Positions 1-5,036 of a stretch of 5,036 bases of DNA are shown piece after piece (position 1 is the first letter of the stretch; each line of letters starts with the position of its first letter). The position numbers were made by a program, and so were the translations under genes. The notes beneath the pieces were generated by a model. It saw nothing but the letters and a program-made list of their open reading frames with translations. It did no database searches and was not told the DNA's origin. The stretch is from an uncultured Burkholderiales bacterium (GTDB taxonomy: Bacteria > Pseudomonadota > Gammaproteobacteria > Burkholderiales > Burkholderiaceae_C), in assembly GCA_903926695.1 (NCBI GenBank), contig CAIYKK010000251.1, positions 1 to 5,036 on the forward strand. The letters run 5' to 3'.

Positions 1-33
1 GGCCACTTTGTCGATATCCGCAAATTTGTCTGA
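1..33 (+). CDS. leuC: 3-isopropylmalate dehydratase large subunit, C-terminal end only
   Basis: Partial gene: only the last ten codons and a TGA stop lie in the window. They read GHFVDIRKFV, which matches the conserved C-terminal tail of LeuC (E. coli LeuC ends in a similar GHFADIR-type sequence, from memory). LeuC carries the 4Fe-4S cluster of the cytoplasmic LeuCD isomerase, which converts 2-isopropylmalate to 3-isopropylmalate in leucine synthesis. Its stop lies 15 nt before the leuD start, so the two genes are almost certainly co-transcribed. The identification rests on ten residues plus the neighbouring leuD. Confidence 0.85.
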   Translation, partial: GHFVDIRKFV

Positions 34-48
34 AGGCCGGAGAACCCT

Positions 49-699
49 ATGCAAAAATTCACAACACTCCAAGGCCTCGTGGCCCCGATGGACCGCGAGA
101 ACGTCGATACCGACGCCATCATCCCCAAGCAGTTCCTCAAGTCGATCAAAAAGACCGGCTTCGGCATCAACCTGTTTGACGAATGGCGCTACCTCGACGC
201 AGGCTTTCCGGGCCAAGACCCGGCCAGCCGCCAGCCCAACCCCGACTTTGTGCTGAACCAGCCGCGCTACGTGGGCGCGTCCATCCTGCTGGCGCGCAAG
301 AACTTCGGCTGCGGCTCGTCGCGCGAGCATGCGCCGTGGGCGATTGACCAATATGGTTTCCGCGCCATCATCGCGCCCAGCTACGCCGACATTTTTTTCA
401 ACAACTGCTTTAAAAACGGCCTGCTGCCCATCGTGCTGCCGGAGGCGCAGGTAGCCGAGCTGTTCGACGCCGTCGCAGCCTTCCCCGGCTACGCGCTGAC
501 GATTGACTTGGCGCGCCAGGTGATCGTCAAGCCGCAAGGCGAGGAAATTGCGTTTGATGTGCAGGCGTTTCGCAAATACTGCCTGCTGAACGGCTTCGAC
601 GACATCGGCCTGACGCTGTTGCAGAGCGACAAGATCAAGGCGTTTGAGGCCGAACGCCTGGCCGCCAAGCCGTGGCTGAACCACACCGTGGCGGGCTGA
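49..699 (+). CDS. leuD: 3-isopropylmalate dehydratase small subunit
   Basis: 216 codons, the usual length for the long proteobacterial LeuD. It is the small (swivel-domain) subunit of the cytoplasmic LeuCD isomerase of leucine synthesis. Family motifs are intact: [14 protein letters not shown] at residues 18-31, the substrate-loop signature [14 protein letters not shown] at 85-98, and [17 protein letters not shown] at 111-127. The ATG is preceded by GGAGAA (39-44) at a 4-nt spacing, and family members start with the same 'MxxFTxLxG' style, so the start is secure. It lies 15 nt after leuC and upstream of leuB in an apparent leuCDB operon. The 7-T run inside codons near base 392 is in frame and does not break the gene. 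No missing residues or frameshift seen. Confidence 0.97.
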   Translation: MQKFTTLQGLVAPMDRENVDTDAIIPKQFLKSIKKTGFGINLFDEWRYLDAGFPGQDPASRQPNPDFVLNQPRYVGASILLARKNFGCGSSREHAPWAIDQYGFRAIIAPSYADIFFNNCFKNGLLPIVLPEAQVAELFDAVAAFPGYALTIDLARQVIVKPQGEEIAFDVQAFRKYCLLNGFDDIGLTLLQSDKIKAFEAERLAAKPWLNHTVAG

Positions 700-835
700 A
701 AACCGGCCAGCATCTAAAAAATTCGCGCAGGCCAGGTTAGAAGTTCGTCGCGTGACCTCTGCATTTGCAGCGGTGTTTGCCAGATAACACAGCGAGAGAA
801 CCCTACCTACCCGCCTTTTATTTATCCCAATCTCG

Positions 836-863
836 TGCGCCTGATCCAGAACAGACAGGCGCA
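836..863 (+). other. Stem-loop in the leuD-leuB spacer
   Basis: GCGCCTG (837-843) pairs perfectly with CAGGCGC (856-862), and T836-A863 adds an eighth pair; the loop is 12 nt. No T-run follows, so it is not an intrinsic terminator. It sits 25 nt before the leuB ATG in a 188-nt spacer with no recognisable gene, and could stabilise, process or punctuate the leuCDB message. Its function is unknown. Confidence 0.45.
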
Positions 864-887
864 GGACAACACAAAAATCTAGTCAAC

Positions 888-1976
888 ATGAAAATCGCAA
901 TCCTCCCCGGTGACGGCATCGGCCCGGAAATCGTCACCGAAGCCGTCAAGGTCTTGAACGTCCTGGACCTGCCGTTTGAAACCGAAACCGCCCTCGTTGG
1001 CGGCTGCGCCTACGAAGCCCACGGCCATCCGCTGCCAGAAGCCACACTCAAGCTGGCAATGGACGCCGACGCCACCCTGTTCGGCGCCGTCGGCGACTGG
1101 AAATACGACACGCTGGACCGCCCGCTGCGCCCCGAGCAAGCGATTTTAGGCCTGCGCAAAAACCTCGGCCTCTTCGCCAACTTCCGCCCGGCGATTTGCT
1201 ACCCGCAGCTGGTCGATGCGTCCAGCCTGAAGCGCGAGCTGGTCTCCGGCCTGGACATCCTCATCATCCGCGAGCTGACCGGTGACATTTACTTTGGCCA
1301 GCCACGCGGCCGCCGCATTGCCACCGACGGGCATTTCCCCGGTGCGGAAGAAGCCTTTGACACCATGCGCTACTCGCGCCCGGAAATCGAGCGCATCGCC
1401 CACGTGGCTTTTCAGGCAGCGCGCAAGCGCAAAGCTGCGGGGGGTGAAGGGCGCGTGACCAGCGTCGATAAAGCCAATGTGCTGGAAACCTTCCAGCTCT
1501 GGAAAGACGTAGTCACCGAAATCGGCCAGCAATACCCCGACATAGCGCTAGACCACATGTACGTCGATAACGCTGCGATGCAGTTGGTCAAGGCGCCGAA
1601 AAAGTTTGACGTGGTCGTGACCGGCAACATGTTCGGCGATATTTTGTCGGATGCCGCCGCGATGCTGACCGGCTCCATCGGCATGCTGCCCTCGGCCAGC
1701 CTGAACAGCAAAGGCCAGGGCCTGTACGAGCCCAGCCACGGCAGCGCGCCCGACATCGCGGGCAAAGGCGTGGCCAATCCGCTGGCCACCATTTTGAGCG
1801 CCGCCATGATGCTGCGCTTCAGCCTGAACCAGCCCGAAGCGGCGGCCCGCATCGAAAAAGCCGTCGATCAAGTGCTGACGCTGGGCCTGCGCACGCCTGA
1901 CATTTACAGCGAAGGCACGAAGCGCGTCGGCACCGTTGAAATGGGCGACGCCGTGGTCAAGGCGCTGGTCGGCTGA
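888..1976 (+). CDS. leuB: 3-isopropylmalate dehydrogenase
   Basis: 362 codons, normal for LeuB. The cytoplasmic homodimer uses NAD+ and Mg2+/Mn2+ to oxidise and decarboxylate 3-isopropylmalate to 2-oxoisocaproate, the step before transamination to leucine. Visible motifs: N-terminal [14 protein letters not shown]; substrate arginines R90, R100 and R128 (in [12 protein letters not shown], 126-137); catalytic Y135 and K195 (VDKANVLE, 193-200); metal aspartates D227, D251 and D255 ([14 protein letters not shown]); and the NAD loop [11 protein letters not shown] (284-294), whose D289 marks NAD over NADP use. The start was chosen because the family begins at this Met. An in-frame TTG at 765 would add 41 residues unlike any LeuB. 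No good Shine-Dalgarno lies near the ATG; the closest AGGA (863-866) is 21 nt away. Probably expressed with leuCD. Confidence 0.96.
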   Translation: MKIAILPGDGIGPEIVTEAVKVLNVLDLPFETETALVGGCAYEAHGHPLPEATLKLAMDADATLFGAVGDWKYDTLDRPLRPEQAILGLRKNLGLFANFRPAICYPQLVDASSLKRELVSGLDILIIRELTGDIYFGQPRGRRIATDGHFPGAEEAFDTMRYSRPEIERIAHVAFQAARKRKAAGGEGRVTSVDKANVLETFQLWKDVVTEIGQQYPDIALDHMYVDNAAMQLVKAPKKFDVVVTGNMFGDILSDAAAMLTGSIGMLPSASLNSKGQGLYEPSHGSAPDIAGKGVANPLATILSAAMMLRFSLNQPEAAARIEKAVDQVLTLGLRTPDIYSEGTKRVGTVEMGDAVVKALVG

Positions 1977-1979
1977 AAG

Positions 1980-1995
1980 CGGCAGTTGGCTGCCG
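1980..1995 (+). other. Short stem-loop directly after leuB
   Basis: CGGCAG (1980-1985) and CTGCCG (1990-1995) form a perfect 6-bp stem around a TTGG loop, starting 3 nt after the leuB stop. G1979-T1996 can add a wobble pair. TAGTGAGG follows rather than a T-run, so it lacks the tail of an intrinsic terminator. It may protect the 3' end of the leu message or assist another termination mode. Confidence 0.4.
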
Positions 1996-2001
1996 TAGTG
2001 A

Positions 2002-2029
2002 GGCGCTGCGAATTCACGTCTTCAGCGCC
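2002..2029 (+). other. Second stem-loop after leuB
   Basis: GGCGCTG (2002-2008) pairs with CAGCGCC (2023-2029), 7 bp with a 14-nt loop. No T-run follows. Together with the hairpin just upstream it makes a tandem structured 3' region between leuB and the putative asd promoter, consistent with the leu transcript ending or being processed here. No gene is recognisable between leuB and base 2142. Confidence 0.35.
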
Positions 2030-2106
2030 GCGCAGCTTCGGCCTTCCCAGCGGACACAGGCTCACTTTGAGACAGCAGCGAACCCGCGTCTGGCGGCGGC
2101 TTGTCA

Positions 2107-2135
2107 GTGTTCGCCAAGACAAGCTTGGCTACAAT
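2107..2135 (+). promoter_or_regulatory. Putative sigma-70 promoter for the asd leader
   Basis: The -10 box is TACAAT (2130-2135) in the context GGCTACAAT, a form common before genes of this bacterial group (from experience). The -35 is poor: a 17-bp spacer puts GTGTTC at 2107-2112. A good TTGTCA (2101-2106) is 23 bp away, too far for normal use. Start of transcription is expected near 2141-2143, i.e. at the ATG of the leader ORF. The weak -35 suggests help from an activator or low basal activity. Inferred from sequence only. Confidence 0.5.
2113..2129. promoter_or_regulatory. Operator-like inverted repeat abutting the -10 box
   Basis: GCCAAG (2113-2118) and CTTGGC (2124-2129) are perfect 6-bp arms separated by ACAAG. 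The 17-bp palindrome fills the spacer of the proposed promoter and ends at the base before TACAAT. It would lie upstream of the predicted transcription start, so it would act as DNA rather than RNA, as a binding site for a dimeric regulator. Which regulator is not known. Confidence 0.35.
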
Positions 2136-2142
2136 ACCGCTG

Positions 2143-2247
2143 ATGCGCAAAAGCTCCGCCGTCCTCCCCGATTCCACCGCACTGCGGTCGGGAAGCGGTG
2201 CGCCGGTTTTTGCCCAGATCACCACAACGACCACCATTAAAGGCTGA
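2143..2247 (+). CDS. Putative Thr/Ile-rich leader peptide of asd
   Basis: A 34-codon frame from ATG 2143 to TGA 2245-2247, too short for most gene callers. Near its end it reads Q-I-T-T-T-T-T-I-K-G: five consecutive Thr codons (2221-2235: ACC, ACA, ACG, ACC, ACC) between Ile codons ATC (2218) and ATT (2236). Mixed third bases argue that the amino acids are under selection, not a simple DNA repeat. It resembles the E. coli thr leader peptide, which also has a Thr/Ile run, but here it precedes asd, whose product feeds Thr and Ile synthesis. No Shine-Dalgarno precedes the ATG; the -10 box ends 7 nt before it, so the message may be leaderless. A small hairpin (ACCGC 2176-2180 / GCGGT 2184-2188) within the frame could act as a pause site. 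The first 25 residues resemble nothing I know. The role in attenuation is inferred. Confidence 0.6.
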   Translation: MRKSSAVLPDSTALRSGSGAPVFAQITTTTTIKG

Positions 2248-2305
2248 CAAGCCCGGTTCGTCGTGCCCGCCGGCTCGATGAGCCGGACCCAAAAGCCGAT
2301 TTTTT
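2242..2305 (+). promoter_or_regulatory. Candidate attenuator with mutually exclusive hairpins
   Basis: Segment 1, GGCT (2242-2245, last codon and stop of the leader), can pair with segment 2, AGCC (2250-2253). Segment 2 extended, AGCCCGG (2250-2256), can instead pair with CCGGCT (2270-2275) with one bulged C. Segment 3, CCGGCTC (2270-2276), pairs perfectly with segment 4, GAGCCGG (2280-2286), through a GAT triloop. A T6 tract (2300-2305) follows. A ribosome stalled at the Thr codons would cover segment 1 and favour 2:3; one reaching the stop would cover segment 2 and favour 3:4. Weakness: 13 nt separate stem 3:4 from the T-tract, unlike a canonical terminator. A 5-bp stem, CGGCT (2271-2275) / AGCCG (2294-2298), does end next to it. 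Control could also be translational. Confidence 0.45.
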
Positions 2306-2315
2306 CGTACTTTTT

Positions 2316-2320
2316 AAGGG
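2316..2320 (+). promoter_or_regulatory. asd Shine-Dalgarno, possibly sequestered
   Basis: AAGGG lies 6 nt before the asd ATG. Its GGG (2318-2320) can pair with CCC (2288-2290), continued by CTTTT (2310-2314) with AAAAG (2291-2295) across a 3-nt bulge. That would hide the site in some leader conformations. The Shine-Dalgarno itself is clear; the sequestration is inference. Confidence 0.7.
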
Positions 2321-2326
2321 CAACCC

Positions 2327-3466
2327 ATGAAACTCAAAGGCAATCTCACAGGACTCGTCGGCTGGCGCGGCATGGTCGGCTCGGTGCTGATTGACCGCAT
2401 GCAGGCCGAGGGCGATTTCGAGTTGATCGAGCCGGTTTTCTTCTCGACCTCAAACGCGGGCGGACAAGCCCCGGCGCAGGCCAAGAATGAAACCAAGCTC
2501 CAGGACGCTTACGACATCGAAGCGCTGAAAAAGTGCGACATCATCCTGACCGCCCAGGGCGGCGACTACACCTCCGAAGTGTTCCCCAAGCTGCGCGCCG
2601 CTGGCTGGACCGGCCACTGGATTGATGCGGCCTCCACGCTGCGCATGAACGACGACGCCGTCATCGTGCTGGACCCGGTCAATCTGCCCGTGATCCAGAA
2701 CGCGCTGGCCAAGGGCGGCAACAACTGGGTCGGCGGCAACTGCACCGTGAGCTGCATGCTGATGGGCGTGGGCGCGCTGTACAAGGCCGGTCTGGTCGAA
2801 TGGATGACCAGCATGACGTACCAGGCCGCATCCGGCGGCGGCGCGCAGCACATGCGCGAGCTGCTGAACCAGTACGGCGCGCTCAACGCCGAAGTGCGCC
2901 CGCTGCTGGACGACCCAAAATCAGCCATTCTGGAAATCGACCGCCGCGTTCTGGCCAAACAGCAGTCGTTCAGCGCGCTTGAAACCGCCAACTTCGGCGT
3001 GCCGCTCGGCGGCAGCCTGATCCCGTGGATCGACAAAGACCTGGGCGATGGCAGCAGCAAAGAAGAGTGGAAAGGCGGCGCAGAAACCAACAAGATTCTG
3101 GGCCAGGGCGCAGGCTTTGGCACGGCGGCCATTCCGGTGGACGGCTTTTGCGTGCGCGTCGGCGCCATGCGCTGCCACAGCCAGGCGCTGACCTTCAAGC
3201 TGAAAAAAGATGTGCCACTGGCCGATATCGAAGCGATGATCGCCGCCGACAACGCCTGGGTCAAAGTCGTACCCAACACGCGCGAAGCCTCGATCAAGGA
3301 TCTGACGCCCGTCGCCGTGACCGGCACGATGCAGATTCCAGTGGGCCGCCTGCGCAAGCTGGCGATGGGGCCGGAGTATCTGGGCGCTTTCACCGTGGGC
3401 GACCAGCTGCTGTGGGGCGCTGCCGAACCGCTGCGCCGCATGCTGCGCATTTTGCTGCAGGCTTGA
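2327..3466 (+). CDS. asd: Aspartate-semialdehyde dehydrogenase
   Basis: 379 codons, close to the E. coli enzyme (367, from memory). The cytoplasmic enzyme reduces aspartyl-4-phosphate to aspartate-4-semialdehyde with NADPH, the branch point to Lys/diaminopimelate, Thr (and Ile) and Met. Seen: the nucleotide-binding loop [10 protein letters not shown] (9-18); [10 protein letters not shown] (98-107); the active-site motif GGNCTVS with nucleophile C139; [13 protein letters not shown] (168-180); [10 protein letters not shown] (230-239); [13 protein letters not shown] (246-258); [12 protein letters not shown] (275-286) with substrate R277 and acid/base H284; and the C-terminal [20 protein letters not shown]. 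These mark the Gram-negative Asd type. The start is supported by AAGGG at 2316-2320 and by homology. A 350-nt leader region separates it from leuB, so it likely has its own promoter and Thr-responsive control. No canonical terminator follows. Confidence 0.97.
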   Translation: MKLKGNLTGLVGWRGMVGSVLIDRMQAEGDFELIEPVFFSTSNAGGQAPAQAKNETKLQDAYDIEALKKCDIILTAQGGDYTSEVFPKLRAAGWTGHWIDAASTLRMNDDAVIVLDPVNLPVIQNALAKGGNNWVGGNCTVSCMLMGVGALYKAGLVEWMTSMTYQAASGGGAQHMRELLNQYGALNAEVRPLLDDPKSAILEIDRRVLAKQQSFSALETANFGVPLGGSLIPWIDKDLGDGSSKEEWKGGAETNKILGQGAGFGTAAIPVDGFCVRVGAMRCHSQALTFKLKKDVPLADIEAMIAADNAWVKVVPNTREASIKDLTPVAVTGTMQIPVGRLRKLAMGPEYLGAFTVGDQLLWGAAEPLRRMLRILLQA

Positions 3467-3714
3467 AACTATTTAATACAAGTTGCAATCGTTCTGCCAG
3501 CAAATAAAAGTAATCGCTTGTTACATTACGTTGTCACCCGGCAACGCCTGAAACTTGTAGCTTGAACCTAATTTGCTGTGACAAAACTTAAGTGATGCGT
3601 TGCCTTGTCAGTCCAAGGCCTTGATGTTAAGGTTGTTTTTCAAACATTTGCATCAAGGTTGTTGTGCGCTTAAGCAAAATGAAATTACATGGAGCACTGG
3701 AGGCTCGGAACCCC
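3467..3714 (+). promoter_or_regulatory. AT-rich asd-fimV intergenic region with inverted repeats
   Basis: No convincing gene. The stretch is clearly richer in A+T than the flanking genes. Repeats seen: TACAAGTT (3477-3484) / AACTTGTA (3552-3559); hairpin CGTTGTC (3529-3535) / GGCAACG (3540-3546) with an ACCC loop and one G-T pair; GGCAACGC (3540-3547) / GCGTTGCC (3597-3604), which competes with that hairpin; and CCTTGATG (3619-3626) / CATCAAGG (3651-3658). AAGGTTGTT occurs twice (3629, 3655). None is followed by a T-run as a terminator would be. I see only weak promoter matches, e.g. TTGCAA (3483-3488) with TAAAAG (3505-3510). A fimV promoter probably lies here, but I cannot place it. Confidence 0.5.
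3699..3703 (+). promoter_or_regulatory. fimV Shine-Dalgarno that decides the start
   Basis: GGAGG lies 11 nt before ATG 3715, slightly far but the best ribosome site in the region. An in-frame ATG at 3679 and GTG at 3664 have no comparable site and would put a charged stretch before the signal peptide. This favours 3715. Confidence 0.65.
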
Positions 3715-5036
3715 ATGAATCATCGCGGTCGTTGGCGTATTGGCGCGGTGGCAAGTGCCATTGCGCTCCTGGGAAGCCTGACAAGTCTGGAAGTTCATGC
3801 GCTCGCGCTAGGGCGGATCAGTGTTCAGTCGGCATTGGGTGAACCCCTTCGGGGTGAAATTGAGATCACCGACATCAACCCCGAAGAGGCCTCCAGCCTC
3901 AAGGTTGGCGTAGCTTCTGCGGAAACCTTCAAGGCGGCAGGGCTGGATTACCCGTCTGCCGTGGTCGGCCTGGAAATCAAGCTGGAGCGCCGTGCCAACG
4001 GCAAACCCTACTTTCGCCTGAACACCAGCCGCGCCATTACCGAGCCGTTCGTGGACCTGATTCTGGAGGCCAGCTGGTCCTCGGGGCGCGTCACGCGCGA
4101 CTACACCATGCTGTTTGACCCGCCCGGCCTGCCGGGCGGCACCAAAGTGGCTCCGCCGACCGCACCCATGCTGTCCCGGCCAACAGCCCCTGCCGCCAAA
4201 CCGCCCGCTCCAGATCTGGCGTCCGCGCCCAATGAGACGCCCGCTCCAGACCTGGCATCCGCGCCCGATGAGGCGCTCGCCGCCCAGGCCGCGCCCCCGG
4301 CAGACCCGTCCGCTGCGGAACAGGCTCCCGGCATCAGCGACACTTCTGCCGAACCGGCCACGCCCCCCGCCGCACAGTCAGCGCCAGATGCGACTGTGGA
4401 GTCCGCTGAACCAGCTGCAACTCCCGCTGCACCGGCACGCCGCGCTGTCCCGCTGAGCAAGTCCAAAACGCGCAAAGCCGCACCAGCTGAAGAAACCCCC
4501 ACTGGCGACCACAAGGTGACCGTGAAAGCGGGCGATACCGCCAGCAAAATCGCCGCCCGAAACAAGCCCGCCAATGTCTCGCTGGACCAGATGCTGGTCG
4601 CCCTGCTCAGAAGCAATCCGGGTGCTTTCATCAACGGCAACATCCACACCATGAAGTCGGGCGCCGTGCTGGACATCCCTGATACGGAAACCGCCAGCGC
4701 CACGCCTTCTGCAGAAGCTCACCAACTCATCGTCGCCCAGAGCAAAGACTTCAATGCGTTCCGCCGCAAGTTGGCCGAAGGCGCTTCTGCCGCCCCGGTT
4801 GATGGCGTTGACCGCAAGGCCAGCGGCACCCTGCAAACCCAGGTGGAAGACAAGGCGCAGAGTTCGCGCCCGGCCGACATTCTGACTATTTCCAATGGCG
4901 CGCTCAAAGGAAAGTCAGCCAGCCCGGCAGAAGATAAGATCGCCAAAGAAAAGGCCGCCGAAGAGGCCGCCAGCCGCCTCGCCGTGCTGGACAAAAACGT
5001 CACCGATCTGATCAAACTCAAGGCGGGATCACCCCA
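3715..5036 (+). CDS. fimV: FimV-family LysM-containing polar/pilus assembly protein, N-terminal part
   Basis: An open frame of 440 codons with no stop before the window ends. FimV proteins are inner-membrane, periplasm-facing scaffolds needed in Pseudomonas for type IV pilus assembly, twitching and polar localisation. Domains in order: signal peptide (basic residues 1-8, hydrophobic 9-25, likely cleavage after V-H-A29); conserved FimV N-terminal domain from about 30 to 137, opening with ALGRISVQSALGEPLRGEIE; Pro/Ala-rich linker, about 144-262, with a 12-residue tandem repeat at 163-186; LysM-like domain, about 266-322 (VTVKAGDTASKIAARN... through VLDIP), a presumed peptidoglycan contact; and a Lys/Glu/Ala-rich likely coiled coil, about 405-435. 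The transmembrane segment and cytoplasmic TPR/C-terminal domain of the family would lie beyond the edge. It follows asd, as I recall for Burkholderiales, but has no metabolic link to it. Confidence 0.88.
   Translation, partial: MNHRGRWRIGAVASAIALLGSLTSLEVHALALGRISVQSALGEPLRGEIEITDINPEEASSLKVGVASAETFKAAGLDYPSAVVGLEIKLERRANGKPYFRLNTSRAITEPFVDLILEASWSSGRVTRDYTMLFDPPGLPGGTKVAPPTAPMLSRPTAPAAKPPAPDLASAPNETPAPDLASAPDEALAAQAAPPADPSAAEQAPGISDTSAEPATPPAAQSAPDATVESAEPAATPAAPARRAVPLSKSKTRKAAPAEETPTGDHKVTVKAGDTASKIAARNKPANVSLDQMLVALLRSNPGAFINGNIHTMKSGAVLDIPDTETASATPSAEAHQLIVAQSKDFNAFRRKLAEGASAAPVDGVDRKASGTLQTQVEDKAQSSRPADILTISNGALKGKSASPAEDKIAKEKAAEEAASRLAVLDKNVTDLIKLKAGSP
4201..4272 (+). repeat. 36-bp tandem duplication in the fimV linker
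   Basis: Bases 4201-4236 and 4237-4272 are two in-frame 36-bp units differing at 4 positions. They encode PPAPDLASAPNE and TPAPDLASAPDE. Two of the four differences are silent (GAT/GAC, GCG/GCA). This looks like a recent slippage duplication in the flexible Pro/Ala linker, which probably tolerates length change. Confidence 0.9.

Noticed and set aside
392..398. Seven-T run in leuD as a possible programmed slippage site
   Set aside because: It encodes normal LeuD residues (I-F-F), the frame is intact on both sides, and no alternative product is evident.
765..887. 41-residue N-terminal extension of LeuB from a TTG
   Set aside because: LeuB proteins begin at the [10 protein letters not shown] motif, and the extension has no family likeness or ribosome site.
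1979..2029. Intrinsic terminator for leuCDB
   Set aside because: Two stems are present but neither is followed by a T-run, so I list them only as stem-loops.
2219..2240. His-rich reading (D-H-H-N-D-H-H then stop) of the same run, suggesting a his-type leader
   Set aside because: The run is interrupted by Asn and Asp, the frame has no well-placed start, and asd has no link to histidine. The Thr frame gives five unbroken Thr codons and an ATG next to the -10 box.
2566..3450. 294-residue minus-strand open frame opposite asd
   Set aside because: It is antisense to a gene with all Asd motifs intact, and its translation looks like no known family.
3467..3560. Intrinsic terminator after asd
   Set aside because: The best hairpin (3529-3546) is followed by CCTGAAAC, not a T-tract.
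4101..5021. Long minus-strand open frames opposite fimV
   Set aside because: Low-complexity Ala/Ser/Gly-rich translations mirror the Pro/Ala-rich linker of fimV and lack recognisable domains. They are shadows of GC-rich coding sequence.

Overview
The window looks like a core chromosomal segment of a GC-rich betaproteobacterium of the order Burkholderiales, probably Comamonadaceae. This rests on the style of the LeuD, LeuB and Asd proteins and on the gene order leuC-leuD-leuB-asd-fimV, which from memory is typical of that order. The genus cannot be fixed from the sequence alone. All convincing genes are on the + strand, and I see no mobile element, RNA gene or CRISPR array.

Layout. Bases 1-33 are the last ten codons of leuC. 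leuD (49-699) follows after 15 nt. A 188-nt spacer with one stem-loop leads to leuB (888-1976). The 350-nt leuB-asd gap (1977-2326) is the most interesting part. It holds two stem-loops just after leuB, a -10 box (TACAAT) with a palindrome in its spacer, and a 34-codon reading frame whose ATG sits where transcription should start. That frame contains five consecutive Thr codons flanked by Ile codons. Three overlapping RNA pairings and a U-tract come next, then the Shine-Dalgarno and start of asd (2327-3466). An AT-rich 248-nt gap with several inverted repeats separates asd from fimV, which starts at 3715 and runs off the right edge.

How the genes work together. LeuCD isomerises 2-isopropylmalate and LeuB oxidises the product, so the left half is leucine biosynthesis. 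Asd makes aspartate-semialdehyde, the branch-point precursor of threonine (hence isoleucine), methionine, lysine and diaminopimelate. A Thr/Ile-coded leader peptide in front of asd is therefore metabolically sensible, and it is the best candidate here for a little-described regulatory system: a thrL-like attenuator attached to asd, possibly on a leaderless transcript. FimV is an envelope/polar scaffold protein with a LysM domain. It shares the locus but not the pathway, and the gap before it suggests its own regulation.
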